The notes under the pieces: model-generated
The model's input: the letters and a program-made list of their open reading frames with translations, nothing else
The model's database searches: none
Told to the model about the DNA's origin: nothing
Source: JASHPR01 sp963833885
GTDB lineage: Bacteria; Actinomycetota; Actinomycetes; Streptosporangiales; Streptosporangiaceae
Direction of reading: 5' to 3'
Assembly: GCA_963833885.1 (NCBI GenBank)
Contig: CAWHZU010000034.1
Span: 1 to 64,000, forward strand
Length of the DNA stretch: 64,000 bases
Made by a program: the position numbers and the translations under genes
Part shown: piece after piece, positions 1 through 7,368 of the stretch
Layout: each line of letters starts with the position of its first letter
Numbering within the stretch: the stretch's first letter is position 1

Positions 1-108
1 CCCATCGCGGCCGCCGCGGTCGTCATCACCATCCCGATCATCATCTTCGTGCTCTTCTTCCAGCGCCGGATCGTGGCCGGGCTGACGTCGGGCGCGGTCA
101 AGGGCTAG
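1..108 (+). CDS. Carbohydrate ABC transporter permease, C-terminal end (partial)
   Basis: The window opens inside a reading frame that encodes 35 residues and ends in TAG. The visible part is a hydrophobic helix rich in I, V and F, followed by FFQRRIVAGLTSGAVKG. That ending (a last membrane helix, then QRRIVAGLTxGAVKG) is characteristic of MalG-type inner-membrane permeases of sugar ABC importers. The ATPase gene starts 20 nt downstream on the same strand, as is usual in such operons. The substrate cannot be read from this fragment. The GH13 glucosidase 3.4 kb away suggests an alpha-glucoside, which is only an inference. Confidence 0.8.
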   Translation, partial: PIAAAAVVITIPIIIFVLFFQRRIVAGLTSGAVKG

Positions 109-128
109 GCCGAGTAAGGAGAGAACAA

Positions 129-1463
129 GTGGCTGAGATCACACTGGACCAGGTCACCAAGCGCTTCCCGGACGGCGCGCTGGCGGTCGACAAGTTCACC
201 ATGGACATCGCCGACGGCGAGTTCGTTATCCTGGTCGGCCCGTCGGGCTGCGGGAAGTCGACGACGCTCAACATGATCGCCGGCCTGGAGGACATCACCG
301 AAGGCGAGCTGCGCATCGGCGGGACTGTCGTCAACAACAAGGCGCCCAAGGACCGCGACATCGCGATGGTGTTCCAGAGCTACGCGCTGTACCCGCATAT
401 GACCGTGCGGCAAAACATGGGTTTCGCGCTGAAGCTGGCCAAGACGCCGCAGAACGTGATCGACGAAAAGGTCGAGGAGGCGGCCCGGATCCTGGACCTC
501 ACCCAGCACCTGGACCGCAAGCCGGCCAACCTATCCGGTGGTCAGCGGCAGCGGGTCGCAATGGGCCGGGCGATCGTGCGCGACCCGTCGGTGTTCCTGA
601 TGGACGAGCCGCTATCGAACCTGGACGCGAAGCTGCGCGTGCAGATGCGCACCGAGGTATCTCGGATCCAGCGGCGCCTGGGCACCACCACCGTGTACGT
701 CACGCACGACCAGACCGAGGCCATGACGCTCGGCGACCGTGTCGCGGTTATGCGCAGCGGCCTGCTGCAGCAGGTGGGCTCCCCGAAGGAGCTCTACGAC
801 TCGCCGGTCAACCTGTTCGTGGCCGGGTTCATCGGGTCGCCGGCCATGAACTTCATGGGCGGCACCCTCGAGGACGGCAAGCTGCGCACCAGCCTGGGGG
901 ACTTCCAGCTCAGCGACCGGCTGCGGCGCGAGGTGGAAAGTTCAGGAGCCGGACGCGAGGTCATCGTGGGCCTGCGGCCGGAGAACTTCGAGGACGCAGC
1001 GATCGTGTCCGCCGACGCCCGCCCGAACGGGATCACGTTCCACACGAGCATCGACGTCCTCGAGTCCATGGGCTCCGACGTGTATGTCTACTTCACCCAG
1101 GCGCGCGATCAGGGGGTAGCCGCCGCCGAGCTTGAGGAGCTCGCCGAGGACTCGGGACGCTCGGACACCGGCGCCAGCGGCGACACCGTGGTGGCCCGGC
1201 TCGACGCCGCCACCGGCGTCCGCGAGGGCGGCGACGCCGAGCTCTGGGTCGATGGCCGGTCCATGCACGTGTTCGACCCGGCCACCGGGCGCAACCTGTC
1301 GCTGTCCGCTGCCGACGACGGCGGCAGCAGCACAGCCGCGCGGGTGACGCCCAGCGTCGCGGCCTCAGGCGAGGCGAACGCCGGGCCAGCCGCCCGGGCC
1401 GGCCAGGCGGACTCGGGTGAGCCGGTCTCCGGCGGGACGAGCGCCGACGAGGGGGTCACCTGA
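129..1463 (+). CDS. ABC transporter ATP-binding protein, UgpC/MsmK type
   Basis: This 444-residue cytoplasmic ATPase should power a sugar importer with the permease just upstream. Walker A is GPSGCGKST (about residues 38-46), the signature is LSGGQRQR (about 135-142), Walker B ends in FLMDEPLSNLDAKLR, and the switch histidine is in VTHDQTEAM. A C-terminal TOBE/MalK-like regulatory domain follows to about residue 390. GTG at 129 is chosen as start because AAGGAGAG lies just upstream and the protein then begins at the usual MAEITLDQVTKRFPDG. The last 50-60 residues are a low-complexity Ala/Gly/Ser-rich tail not usual in the family. Its stop overlaps the 3' end of the convergent ParB-like gene by 8 nt. 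UgpC/MsmK-type ATPases often serve several importers. Confidence 0.93.
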   Translation: MAEITLDQVTKRFPDGALAVDKFTMDIADGEFVILVGPSGCGKSTTLNMIAGLEDITEGELRIGGTVVNNKAPKDRDIAMVFQSYALYPHMTVRQNMGFALKLAKTPQNVIDEKVEEAARILDLTQHLDRKPANLSGGQRQRVAMGRAIVRDPSVFLMDEPLSNLDAKLRVQMRTEVSRIQRRLGTTTVYVTHDQTEAMTLGDRVAVMRSGLLQQVGSPKELYDSPVNLFVAGFIGSPAMNFMGGTLEDGKLRTSLGDFQLSDRLRREVESSGAGREVIVGLRPENFEDAAIVSADARPNGITFHTSIDVLESMGSDVYVYFTQARDQGVAAAELEELAEDSGRSDTGASGDTVVARLDAATGVREGGDAELWVDGRSMHVFDPATGRNLSLSAADDGGSSTAARVTPSVAASGEANAGPAARAGQADSGEPVSGGTSADEGVT

Positions 1464-2298
1464 CCTTCCGCCGCAACCGCTCGATGATCTCGTCATTCCA
1501 TTCGTGGGTCATGATGAGGCGGTACCGCTCGGCGGCGACCCGCATGTAGGCCTCCGCCTCGGTCCGCGAGCCGATCAGGTCGGCCGCGCGCAGCATGCGC
1601 ACGACCGGAACGTACTCTTCCGCGTACCAGTGCCCCGCGATCGCGGCGCGGTTCAGGAAGCGGCCCTTGTCCTGCATGTACCGGAAGCCCCATGCCTCGA
1701 CGTTCTCGCCGAGTTCCGCGTACGACCACGGATCGGTCACCGTGATCTTGGCCAGGTCCGCCGCGGGCAGCGGCACCCGAGCGCGGAAGATCCGCTCGTA
1801 GCTCTTGACCAGGAGGTCCCGGCGGCCGCGGATGCCCTTGGGCGAGAGCTGGGTCAGCACCTCGGTCACGTAGGCCTCGATCGTCGTGGCGCCGGTGGCT
1901 ATCGCGATCGAGACCCGGTGATGGCCGTCGATCACAAAGTGCATGTCGCCGACGCGGTACACCTCGATCGGCGGGATCGGCTCGCCGCGCCGCTGGGCGA
2001 GCGCGAGCCGCTCCCACCGTTCCCGCACCCGCCCGCTGGTGGGCCGGAACCGGCGGTCGAAGTCACGGCTGGAGTCGACGGTGCCGACGATCGTGTCCAG
2101 CCGGATGGTCCGCAGGCCGAGCCGCCGCTCGCTGCGCATCCCCAGGGCGGCGACGACCTCGTCGAACGGCAGGATGAGGCTGACGTCGTCAGGCCCGCGG
2201 CGCAGCCGCTGGGCAAGCCTGGCCAGCACCTGGCGGCGGCGGGCGCGCTGGAAGTCGTTCTCGACGTCGGCGCGAGGGAAGCCGGTGTCAGCGGGCAT
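1456..2298 (-). CDS. ParB/Srx-type nuclease-domain protein
   Basis: About 280 residues. The central part contains IRLDTIVGTVDSSRDFD, then a stretch ending PPIEVYRVGDMHFVIDGHHRVSIA, which is the ParB N-terminal fold signature (a box for a preferred site, then DGHHR). Actinobacteria carry many such chromosomal proteins that are not the partition protein ParB; their function is mostly unknown. There is no obvious C-terminal HTH of the chromosomal ParB kind. The start is placed at ATG 2298, which overlaps the end of the upstream phosphoesterase gene by 11 nt. A longer frame exists upstream, but it would run through that gene. It is the last gene of a three-gene coupled unit. Confidence 0.75.
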   Translation of the reverse strand: MPADTGFPRADVENDFQRARRRQVLARLAQRLRRGPDDVSLILPFDEVVAALGMRSERRLGLRTIRLDTIVGTVDSSRDFDRRFRPTSGRVRERWERLALAQRRGEPIPPIEVYRVGDMHFVIDGHHRVSIAIATGATTIEAYVTEVLTQLSPKGIRGRRDLLVKSYERIFRARVPLPAADLAKITVTDPWSYAELGENVEAWGFRYMQDKGRFLNRAAIAGHWYAEEYVPVVRMLRAADLIGSRTEAEAYMRVAAERYRLIMTHEWNDEIIERLRRKVR

Positions 2299-3028
2299 CG
2301 CGATGGCCTCGGGCTCGCGCGGCGGGCAACAACTCGGCCGGGCCGGCGCCTGGAGTGATCTCGAACAGGTGCCACCCGGTGACATTGCATACCACGGTGC
2401 GCCCAAGGGTCGTGTGCCGGACGGGCACGCCGTAAGGATGCACGTGGCCGTGCAGCAGCACCGCCGGGCGGATGGCGGCGGTCAGCCGGTGCAGCGCAGT
2501 GAACCCGCGGTGCGGCGGATCGTCGCCATCCCCGACACCGCGCGGCGGGGCATGGGTGATCAGCACATCGACCCCCCGGCCGTCGCGCTGCCTGCGCCAC
2601 CGGGCCGCCGCCCGCAGCGCGAGTGCGCGGCGGGCCTGCTGCCAATCGGTGTACTGGTTGGGGCCGTCGCGGTAGCGCAGGCACCCGCCGAGCCCGGCCA
2701 CCCGGAGGCCGGCCGCGTCGACGACGCGCCCGTCGGCGTTCACCGCGCCGTCCGGCCACGGCGTCCGGGCCGGCATGCCCGCCCGGAGCGTCAGCCCCGC
2801 GCGGGACGACCGGTATCCGGACAGGTCGGGGTCATGGTTGCCGGGCACGAACACCAGCGGAACGTCGAGCGCGTTCATCAGCGACCCCAAATACTCAAAC
2901 GGCAGGTCACCGCAGGCCAGGATCAGGTCGGCGCCCCGCACCGGGCCCGGGTCCGCCGCGATCCCCTCGTCGACCTCGTCGGACACCGCGAGCACGCGAA
3001 CCGGGACAGGCAGGGCTCGGCCCGCCAT
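2288..3028 (-). CDS. Calcineurin-like metallophosphoesterase
   Basis: This 246-residue protein carries the metal-binding motifs of the calcineurin-like phosphoesterase superfamily: VLAVSDE near the start (D in place of the classical DxH pair), ACGDLPFEY (GD), VPGNHD, LITHAPP and HGHVHP. It probably hydrolyses a phosphodiester or phosphomonoester with two metal ions; the substrate is unknown. No signal peptide or membrane helix is seen, so a cytoplasmic location is likely. Its ATG follows directly on the TGA of the small membrane protein gene (TGAATG), and its end overlaps the ParB-like gene, so the three genes are probably translated as a coupled set. Confidence 0.85.
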   Translation of the reverse strand: MAGRALPVPVRVLAVSDEVDEGIAADPGPVRGADLILACGDLPFEYLGSLMNALDVPLVFVPGNHDPDLSGYRSSRAGLTLRAGMPARTPWPDGAVNADGRVVDAAGLRVAGLGGCLRYRDGPNQYTDWQQARRALALRAAARWRRQRDGRGVDVLITHAPPRGVGDGDDPPHRGFTALHRLTAAIRPAVLLHGHVHPYGVPVRHTTLGRTVVCNVTGWHLFEITPGAGPAELLPAARARGHRDAR

Positions 3029-3415
3029 TCAGTACACGGCCGTTTCCCGTACATCAAGGCCGCGCTGGCGCAGCTCCGCTTCCACCCGGTAGATCTCGGC
3101 CTGCGGTGCGCGGTCACCGCCCGCCGGCGGTGTGACCTCGAGCCGCTGGCAGGCCGCGGCGAGTGCGTCGAGGTAGGCGCCGCGCAGCGCCTGCACGCGA
3201 TGATGCTTGGCGGTGAGGGAAGCCCTGGTCTCGGTGTCCTCGAGTTCCGCGCGCAGCCGGCGCAGGTCCGCCTCGAGCCGCTCGAGCGGCTTGGGGGGCG
3301 GGGGCTTGTACCGGGACTCACTCAGCCACCTGGCCCCGCGCCACGCGCCGATCAGCGCATATACGGCGACGGGCATCAGCACAAACGCCAGTACCGCCTC
3401 GAGTACCCAGATCAC
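3029..3415 (-). CDS. Small membrane protein with coiled coil
   Basis: A 128-residue protein beginning at GTG 3415 with the sequence VIWVLEAVLAFVLMPVAVYA, a single N-terminal membrane helix (about residues 3-24), followed by a basic/proline linker (KPPPPKP) and a charged region with heptad character, LERLEADLRRLRAELEDTE (about 44-62), and a second helix-rich part near the C-terminus. I do not recognise the family. The layout suggests an inner-membrane-anchored scaffold facing the cytoplasm. The stop abuts the start of the phosphoesterase gene with no spacing, so the two are likely co-translated. A longer open frame upstream is ruled out because the GH13 gene occupies it on the other strand. 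Confidence 0.65.
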   Translation of the reverse strand: MIWVLEAVLAFVLMPVAVYALIGAWRGARWLSESRYKPPPPKPLERLEADLRRLRAELEDTETRASLTAKHHRVQALRGAYLDALAAACQRLEVTPPAGGDRAPQAEIYRVEAELRQRGLDVRETAVY

Positions 3416-3499
3416 CCGTCCAGTGTCGGCCGGGCGGAACCGTAAAGCAAGCGGCAGGCGGCCGAGCGTAGGCTTCGGGCGACCCTGGATCGGAGGCAG

Positions 3500-5077
3500 A
3501 TGGACGAGAACGACGGCAGGCAGCGCTGGTGGCACGGTGCGGTGCTCTATCAGCTCTATGTCCGGTCGTGGCTGGACACCAACGGCGACGGCTACGGCGA
3601 CCTGCCCGGCATCATCGAGCGGCTCGACTACCTTTCCTGGCTCGGCGTGGACGGCATCTGGCTGTCGCCGACGATGCCGTCCCCGGACCAGGACTGGGGC
3701 TACGACGTCTCCGACTACCTGGGCGTGCATCCCGAGCTGGGCACGCAGGAGGATCTCGACCGGCTGATCGCCGACGCGGGCGCGCGCGGCATGCGGGTGC
3801 TGCTCGACCTGGTGCCCAACCACACGAGCACCGCGCATCCGTGGTTCGTCGACGCCGCGACCGGCCGCGACGCCGAGTTCCGCGATTACTACGTGTGGGC
3901 CGACCCGGCGCCCGGCGGCGGGCCGCCGAACAACTGGCTCGACGCGACCGGGCAGTCCGCGTGGGCGTGGCACGAGCCGACCGGCCAGTACTACCTGCAT
4001 CTGTTCCTGGACAGCCAGGCCGACCTGAACTGGCACGAGCCCGCGGTGCACCGGGAGTTCGATGAGATCGTCAGGTTCTGGTTCGACCGGGGCGTCGCCG
4101 GGTTCCGCATCGACGTGGCGCACGGCCTGTACAAGGACGCGGAGCTGCGCGACAACCCGCCGGCGGCCACCACGGACCCGCTCGGGGGCCGGTTCGGCCA
4201 GGAGCAGACCTACAGCGCGAACCGCCCCGAGACCCACGGCGTCTTCCGGGACTGGCGGAAGATCGCCGACAGCTATGAGCCGCCGCGGCTGCTGCTCGGC
4301 GAGACCTGGGTGCGGGATGTGGCCAGCCTGGCCGGTTTCTACGGCCACGACGACGAGCTGCAGCTCGCGTTCAACTTCCCGTTCGTGTTCTCGCGGTTCG
4401 CCGCGCAGGACCTGTCCGGCGTCGTCGGCGCGACGATCGCGCGGCTGCCCGCCGGTGCCTGCCCGGCCTGGACAGCCTCCAATCACGACGTCGGCCGGTT
4501 CCCGACCCGCTGGTGCGGCGGGGACGAGCGCAAGGTCAGGCTCGCGCTGATGGTGCTGGCCACCCTGCCGGGGACCACCGTGCTCTACTACGGCGACGAG
4601 ATCGGGATGACCGACGTCAGGGTCCCGGTCGAGCTGCGCCGGGACGACATGTCGCGGCAGGGGACCGGCTGGGATGGCAGCAGGGACCGGGGCAGGACGC
4701 CGATGCAGTGGGATGCCTCGCCGTCGGCCGGCTTCACCGCCGAGGGCGTGACGCCGTGGCTCCCGGTCGGCGACGCCGCCGCCGAGAGCGTGGCCGCCCA
4801 GCGCGACGATCCGGCGTCCGTGCTGTGGTTCTGCCGCAGCCTGCTCGCGCTGCGCCGCGCCGAATTCCGCGGTGCGATCGTCCCCTACGAGCTGCTGACG
4901 GCCGACCGTGGCCTGTGGGCCTACCGCGCCGGCGGCCTCACGGTCGCGGCAAACCTCTCTGATCAGCCCGCCGCGCTGCCCGGCCCGGCCGGCGAGATTC
5001 TGCTGAGCACCGCGGCGGAACCGCCGGCACCCGGCACACCGCTCGGCCCATGGCAGGGAGTCATAGCCAGAACGTGA
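3500..5077 (+). CDS. GH13 alpha-glucosidase / alpha-amylase family enzyme
   Basis: A 525-residue glycoside hydrolase with the GH13 barrel from the N-terminus: VLYQLYVRSWLDTNGDGYGD, DLVPNH (region I), GFRIDVAH (region II, nucleophile D), LLGETW (region III, acid/base E) and SNHDVGR (region IV). QGDI-type and trehalose synthase features are not decisive; oligo-1,6-glucosidase or alpha-glucosidase is the best class. No signal peptide is visible, so it probably acts in the cytoplasm on imported oligosaccharides, consistent with the sugar ABC genes at the start of the window. The start ATG is preceded by GGAGGCAG. The minus-strand trio diverges from it, leaving an 84-nt promoter region. Confidence 0.9.
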   Translation: MDENDGRQRWWHGAVLYQLYVRSWLDTNGDGYGDLPGIIERLDYLSWLGVDGIWLSPTMPSPDQDWGYDVSDYLGVHPELGTQEDLDRLIADAGARGMRVLLDLVPNHTSTAHPWFVDAATGRDAEFRDYYVWADPAPGGGPPNNWLDATGQSAWAWHEPTGQYYLHLFLDSQADLNWHEPAVHREFDEIVRFWFDRGVAGFRIDVAHGLYKDAELRDNPPAATTDPLGGRFGQEQTYSANRPETHGVFRDWRKIADSYEPPRLLLGETWVRDVASLAGFYGHDDELQLAFNFPFVFSRFAAQDLSGVVGATIARLPAGACPAWTASNHDVGRFPTRWCGGDERKVRLALMVLATLPGTTVLYYGDEIGMTDVRVPVELRRDDMSRQGTGWDGSRDRGRTPMQWDASPSAGFTAEGVTPWLPVGDAAAESVAAQRDDPASVLWFCRSLLALRRAEFRGAIVPYELLTADRGLWAYRAGGLTVAANLSDQPAALPGPAGEILLSTAAEPPAPGTPLGPWQGVIART

Positions 5078-5172
5078 CGTCCGCCGCTGGATCACGTCGC
5101 CAGCGGCCGGCCCGGCAGCCGCGCCCTGGCCGGAACTAAGCCGGGTCGGCGGCCGCCCCGAACCGGCCGCGA

Positions 5173-5958
5173 CTACGCCGGTCCGAGCAGCTTGGCGCGC
5201 AGCGCGCCGACGTCGTCCGGCCCGAACCCGTGCCCGGCCAGCCAGCCCGTCGCCCCGCCGTAGCGCACGTCGAGCTGGTCGAGGAGGGCGGCCATGGTCT
5301 CCGGCCGCGGCGCGTCGACGGCCGCGGCGTCGGGCCTGCTGTCGATGTCGGCCGCGTACGTCTTTGACGCGCGCAGCCGGTCCAGGATCGCCTCCATGCG
5401 CTCGGCGCTGGCGGCGTAGTCGGCGACCACGGCATCCCTGACGACCCCGACCGCGGTGAGCGCCAGCGCCACGACCACGCCGGTCCGGTCCTTGCCGGCG
5501 GCGCAGTTCACCAGCACGGCGCCGGGCGCCTGGACGATGCTGCGCAGCGCCCCGGCCACCTGATCCGGCCGGTCCTCGAGGTAGCCCAGGTAGTAACCGC
5601 ACCTGACGTCGCCCGGGTAGCGGGTGAGGGCTCCGTCGCGCCGCAGGACGGCCAGGGCGTCGGCGGCAACGTCGGTGGCCGAGCCGGCCTCAGGCAGCAC
5701 GGAGTGATGCGCGTGCCGGACCGACCCGACGCGCGTCAGCGGTCCCGGCCCCTCGGACTCGACCTCCTCCGGCGCGCGCAGGTCCACGATTGTTGTCACG
5801 CCTATGTCATCGACCAGCAGCTTGACGTCGGCCGGCGAGAGGCTCTGCAGATTGTCCCCGCGCAGCAGCCGGTCCGTCAGCGTGGTCCGGCCGTCGTCGG
5901 TGTCCAGCCCGCCGAGGTCACGGACGTTGACGGCGCCATCGAGTTCGATCCATCGCAC
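5173..5958 (-). CDS. Tyrosine-protein phosphatase, bacterial PTP family
   Basis: A 261-residue protein with an N-terminal NVRDLGGL motif and the phosphatase P-loop NCAAGKDRTG (about residues 151-160; catalytic C152, R158), the HCxxGKDRTG-like signature of the bacterial Tyr/Ser phosphatases related to PtpB/LipA. It is expected to dephosphorylate phosphotyrosine, phosphoserine or phosphoinositides. GTG 5958 is chosen because GAGGA lies about 7 nt before it and the conserved region begins at residue 9. The frame upstream is open for another 180 codons but runs antisense through the sedolisin end with no family resemblance. No signal peptide. Confidence 0.85.
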   Translation of the reverse strand: MRWIELDGAVNVRDLGGLDTDDGRTTLTDRLLRGDNLQSLSPADVKLLVDDIGVTTIVDLRAPEEVESEGPGPLTRVGSVRHAHHSVLPEAGSATDVAADALAVLRRDGALTRYPGDVRCGYYLGYLEDRPDQVAGALRSIVQAPGAVLVNCAAGKDRTGVVVALALTAVGVVRDAVVADYAASAERMEAILDRLRASKTYAADIDSRPDAAAVDAPRPETMAALLDQLDVRYGGATGWLAGHGFGPDDVGALRAKLLGPA

Positions 5959-6068
5959 GCCTTCATCCTCGCTGCCCGTGACTCGGCGAGCGAACGCGGG
6001 TCGGTGCTTTTCGGTATCTATCCACCTTCCGGTGGCGCTGCGTTCACCGACGTCACCGGGCGAGGGTG

Positions 6069-7349
6069 TCAGAACGCGCCGGTGCCGTCCGGAGTGCCCA
6101 TGCCGGTGGGGGCGTCGTATCCCTTCTTGGCCACGCACAGGTAGTCGTGGCCGCACGTCGCGCCGCCCGCACCGTTGAACCAGTCGTTGTTGCCCTTCGT
6201 GACGTCGAACAGCGACCCGGCGTGAGCGTACGCGTAGCCGAGCGGGACCCTGGCCGCGTTGCCGGCTAGCGCGTACACGCCGGCGATCAACGGCGCGGAC
6301 ACGCTGGTGCCGCCGACCGTCAGCCAGCCGCCCTGGAGCTGCTCGTAGATCGGGATGTTCCAGGCCACGGCGGCCACGTCGCCCACCGTGCGCATGGTGC
6401 AGTGCGTGTCGTGCTGCCAGGCGGGCTTGGCCACGTATGCCGAGCAGCCGCTGCCGCCGGCGCCGGCGAAGTTGTTCCAGACCTGCTCGGTCCACCCCCT
6501 GGCGTTGCTGGCCTTGGCCAGCTCCGTGCCGCCGACCGCGGTGACCGTGGTGAGGTTGGCCGGGAAGTTCGCCGCAGTGAACCCGAGGTCTCCATTGGCG
6601 ACGACGATCACGTGACCGGGATGGTCGTAGTCGGCGGAGTAGGCCTGGCTGAAGCCGGATTCCTGCGTGCCGAAGCTGTCGGAGATCACCTGCGCGCCCA
6701 GCCGCGCCGCGGTGTTCTCGGCGGTGGCCAGGCTAGCGACGCCGTCGTTTCTGGCCTCAACGACCAGGATCTTGCAGTGCGGGCAGACCGCGGACACCAT
6801 CGAGACGTCGAGCATGGTCTCGACGTCCCACCCCGAGGGCACCGCGGACGCGGGCAGCGGCCCGGCGTTGCCCTTCTGGTTGACCACCCGCAGGCACCCC
6901 GTCGACTCCTTGCACGCGCCGAGCCCGTAGTGGCTCCGGTAGACGGCCAGGTTCGCGGCCAGCTTCGGGGTGCGGAACGCCTCCACCACCGCCACGGTCT
7001 CATGCGGGTTGCGCCGGATCGGCAGCTTGTAAGCGGCCGCGATGTCGGCCGGGCTCAGGCCGACCGGACGGGACGCGGCGCCGCGTACCCCGGCGGCGAT
7101 CGCCGCGTTCACCCCGCGCTGCCGCGCGAACAGCGCGAAGCACCGTTCATCTCCGGCGGGGGCGTGCGGGCAGGCCGCCTGCATCGCGGCCTTGCCCTGG
7201 GCTGCGGCCGCACCCCGGGCTGCTGCGGCGGCGGTGCCGGAACCCGCTGTGGCGGCACCGGCAGTGCCGCCGCCCGCTACGGCGGCACCGGCCAGGCCGA
7301 AGGACACGATCGCGGCCGCGGCCACGGCGAACACGTTGCGCAGGTTCAT
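6069..7349 (-). CDS. Secreted S53 (sedolisin) peptidase
   Basis: 426 residues. The N-terminus is a signal peptide (MNLRNVFAVAAAAIVSFGLAG), followed by an Ala/Gly-rich linker and a short pro-region. The sedolisin triad is present: E177 and D181 in DVETMLDVSM, oxyanion D254 in ANGDLGF, and S349 in GGTSVSAPL. The large activation domain of pro-kumamolisin type is absent; actinobacterial secreted sedolisins of this short form are common. GGAGCC precedes the chosen ATG. The gene begins 19 nt after the stop of the secreted subtilisin-like protein, so the two form an operon and may act together outside the cell. Confidence 0.88.
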   Translation of the reverse strand: MNLRNVFAVAAAAIVSFGLAGAAVAGGGTAGAATAGSGTAAAAARGAAAAQGKAAMQAACPHAPAGDERCFALFARQRGVNAAIAAGVRGAASRPVGLSPADIAAAYKLPIRRNPHETVAVVEAFRTPKLAANLAVYRSHYGLGACKESTGCLRVVNQKGNAGPLPASAVPSGWDVETMLDVSMVSAVCPHCKILVVEARNDGVASLATAENTAARLGAQVISDSFGTQESGFSQAYSADYDHPGHVIVVANGDLGFTAANFPANLTTVTAVGGTELAKASNARGWTEQVWNNFAGAGGSGCSAYVAKPAWQHDTHCTMRTVGDVAAVAWNIPIYEQLQGGWLTVGGTSVSAPLIAGVYALAGNAARVPLGYAYAHAGSLFDVTKGNNDWFNGAGGATCGHDYLCVAKKGYDAPTGMGTPDGTGAF

Positions 7350-7368
7350 CGACGGGCTCCAGCCTGGG

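Noticed and set aside
3416..5602. Long minus-strand frame continuing upstream of the small membrane protein
   Set aside because: It runs antisense through the GH13 gene and has no family resemblance; only the last 128 residues look like a protein.
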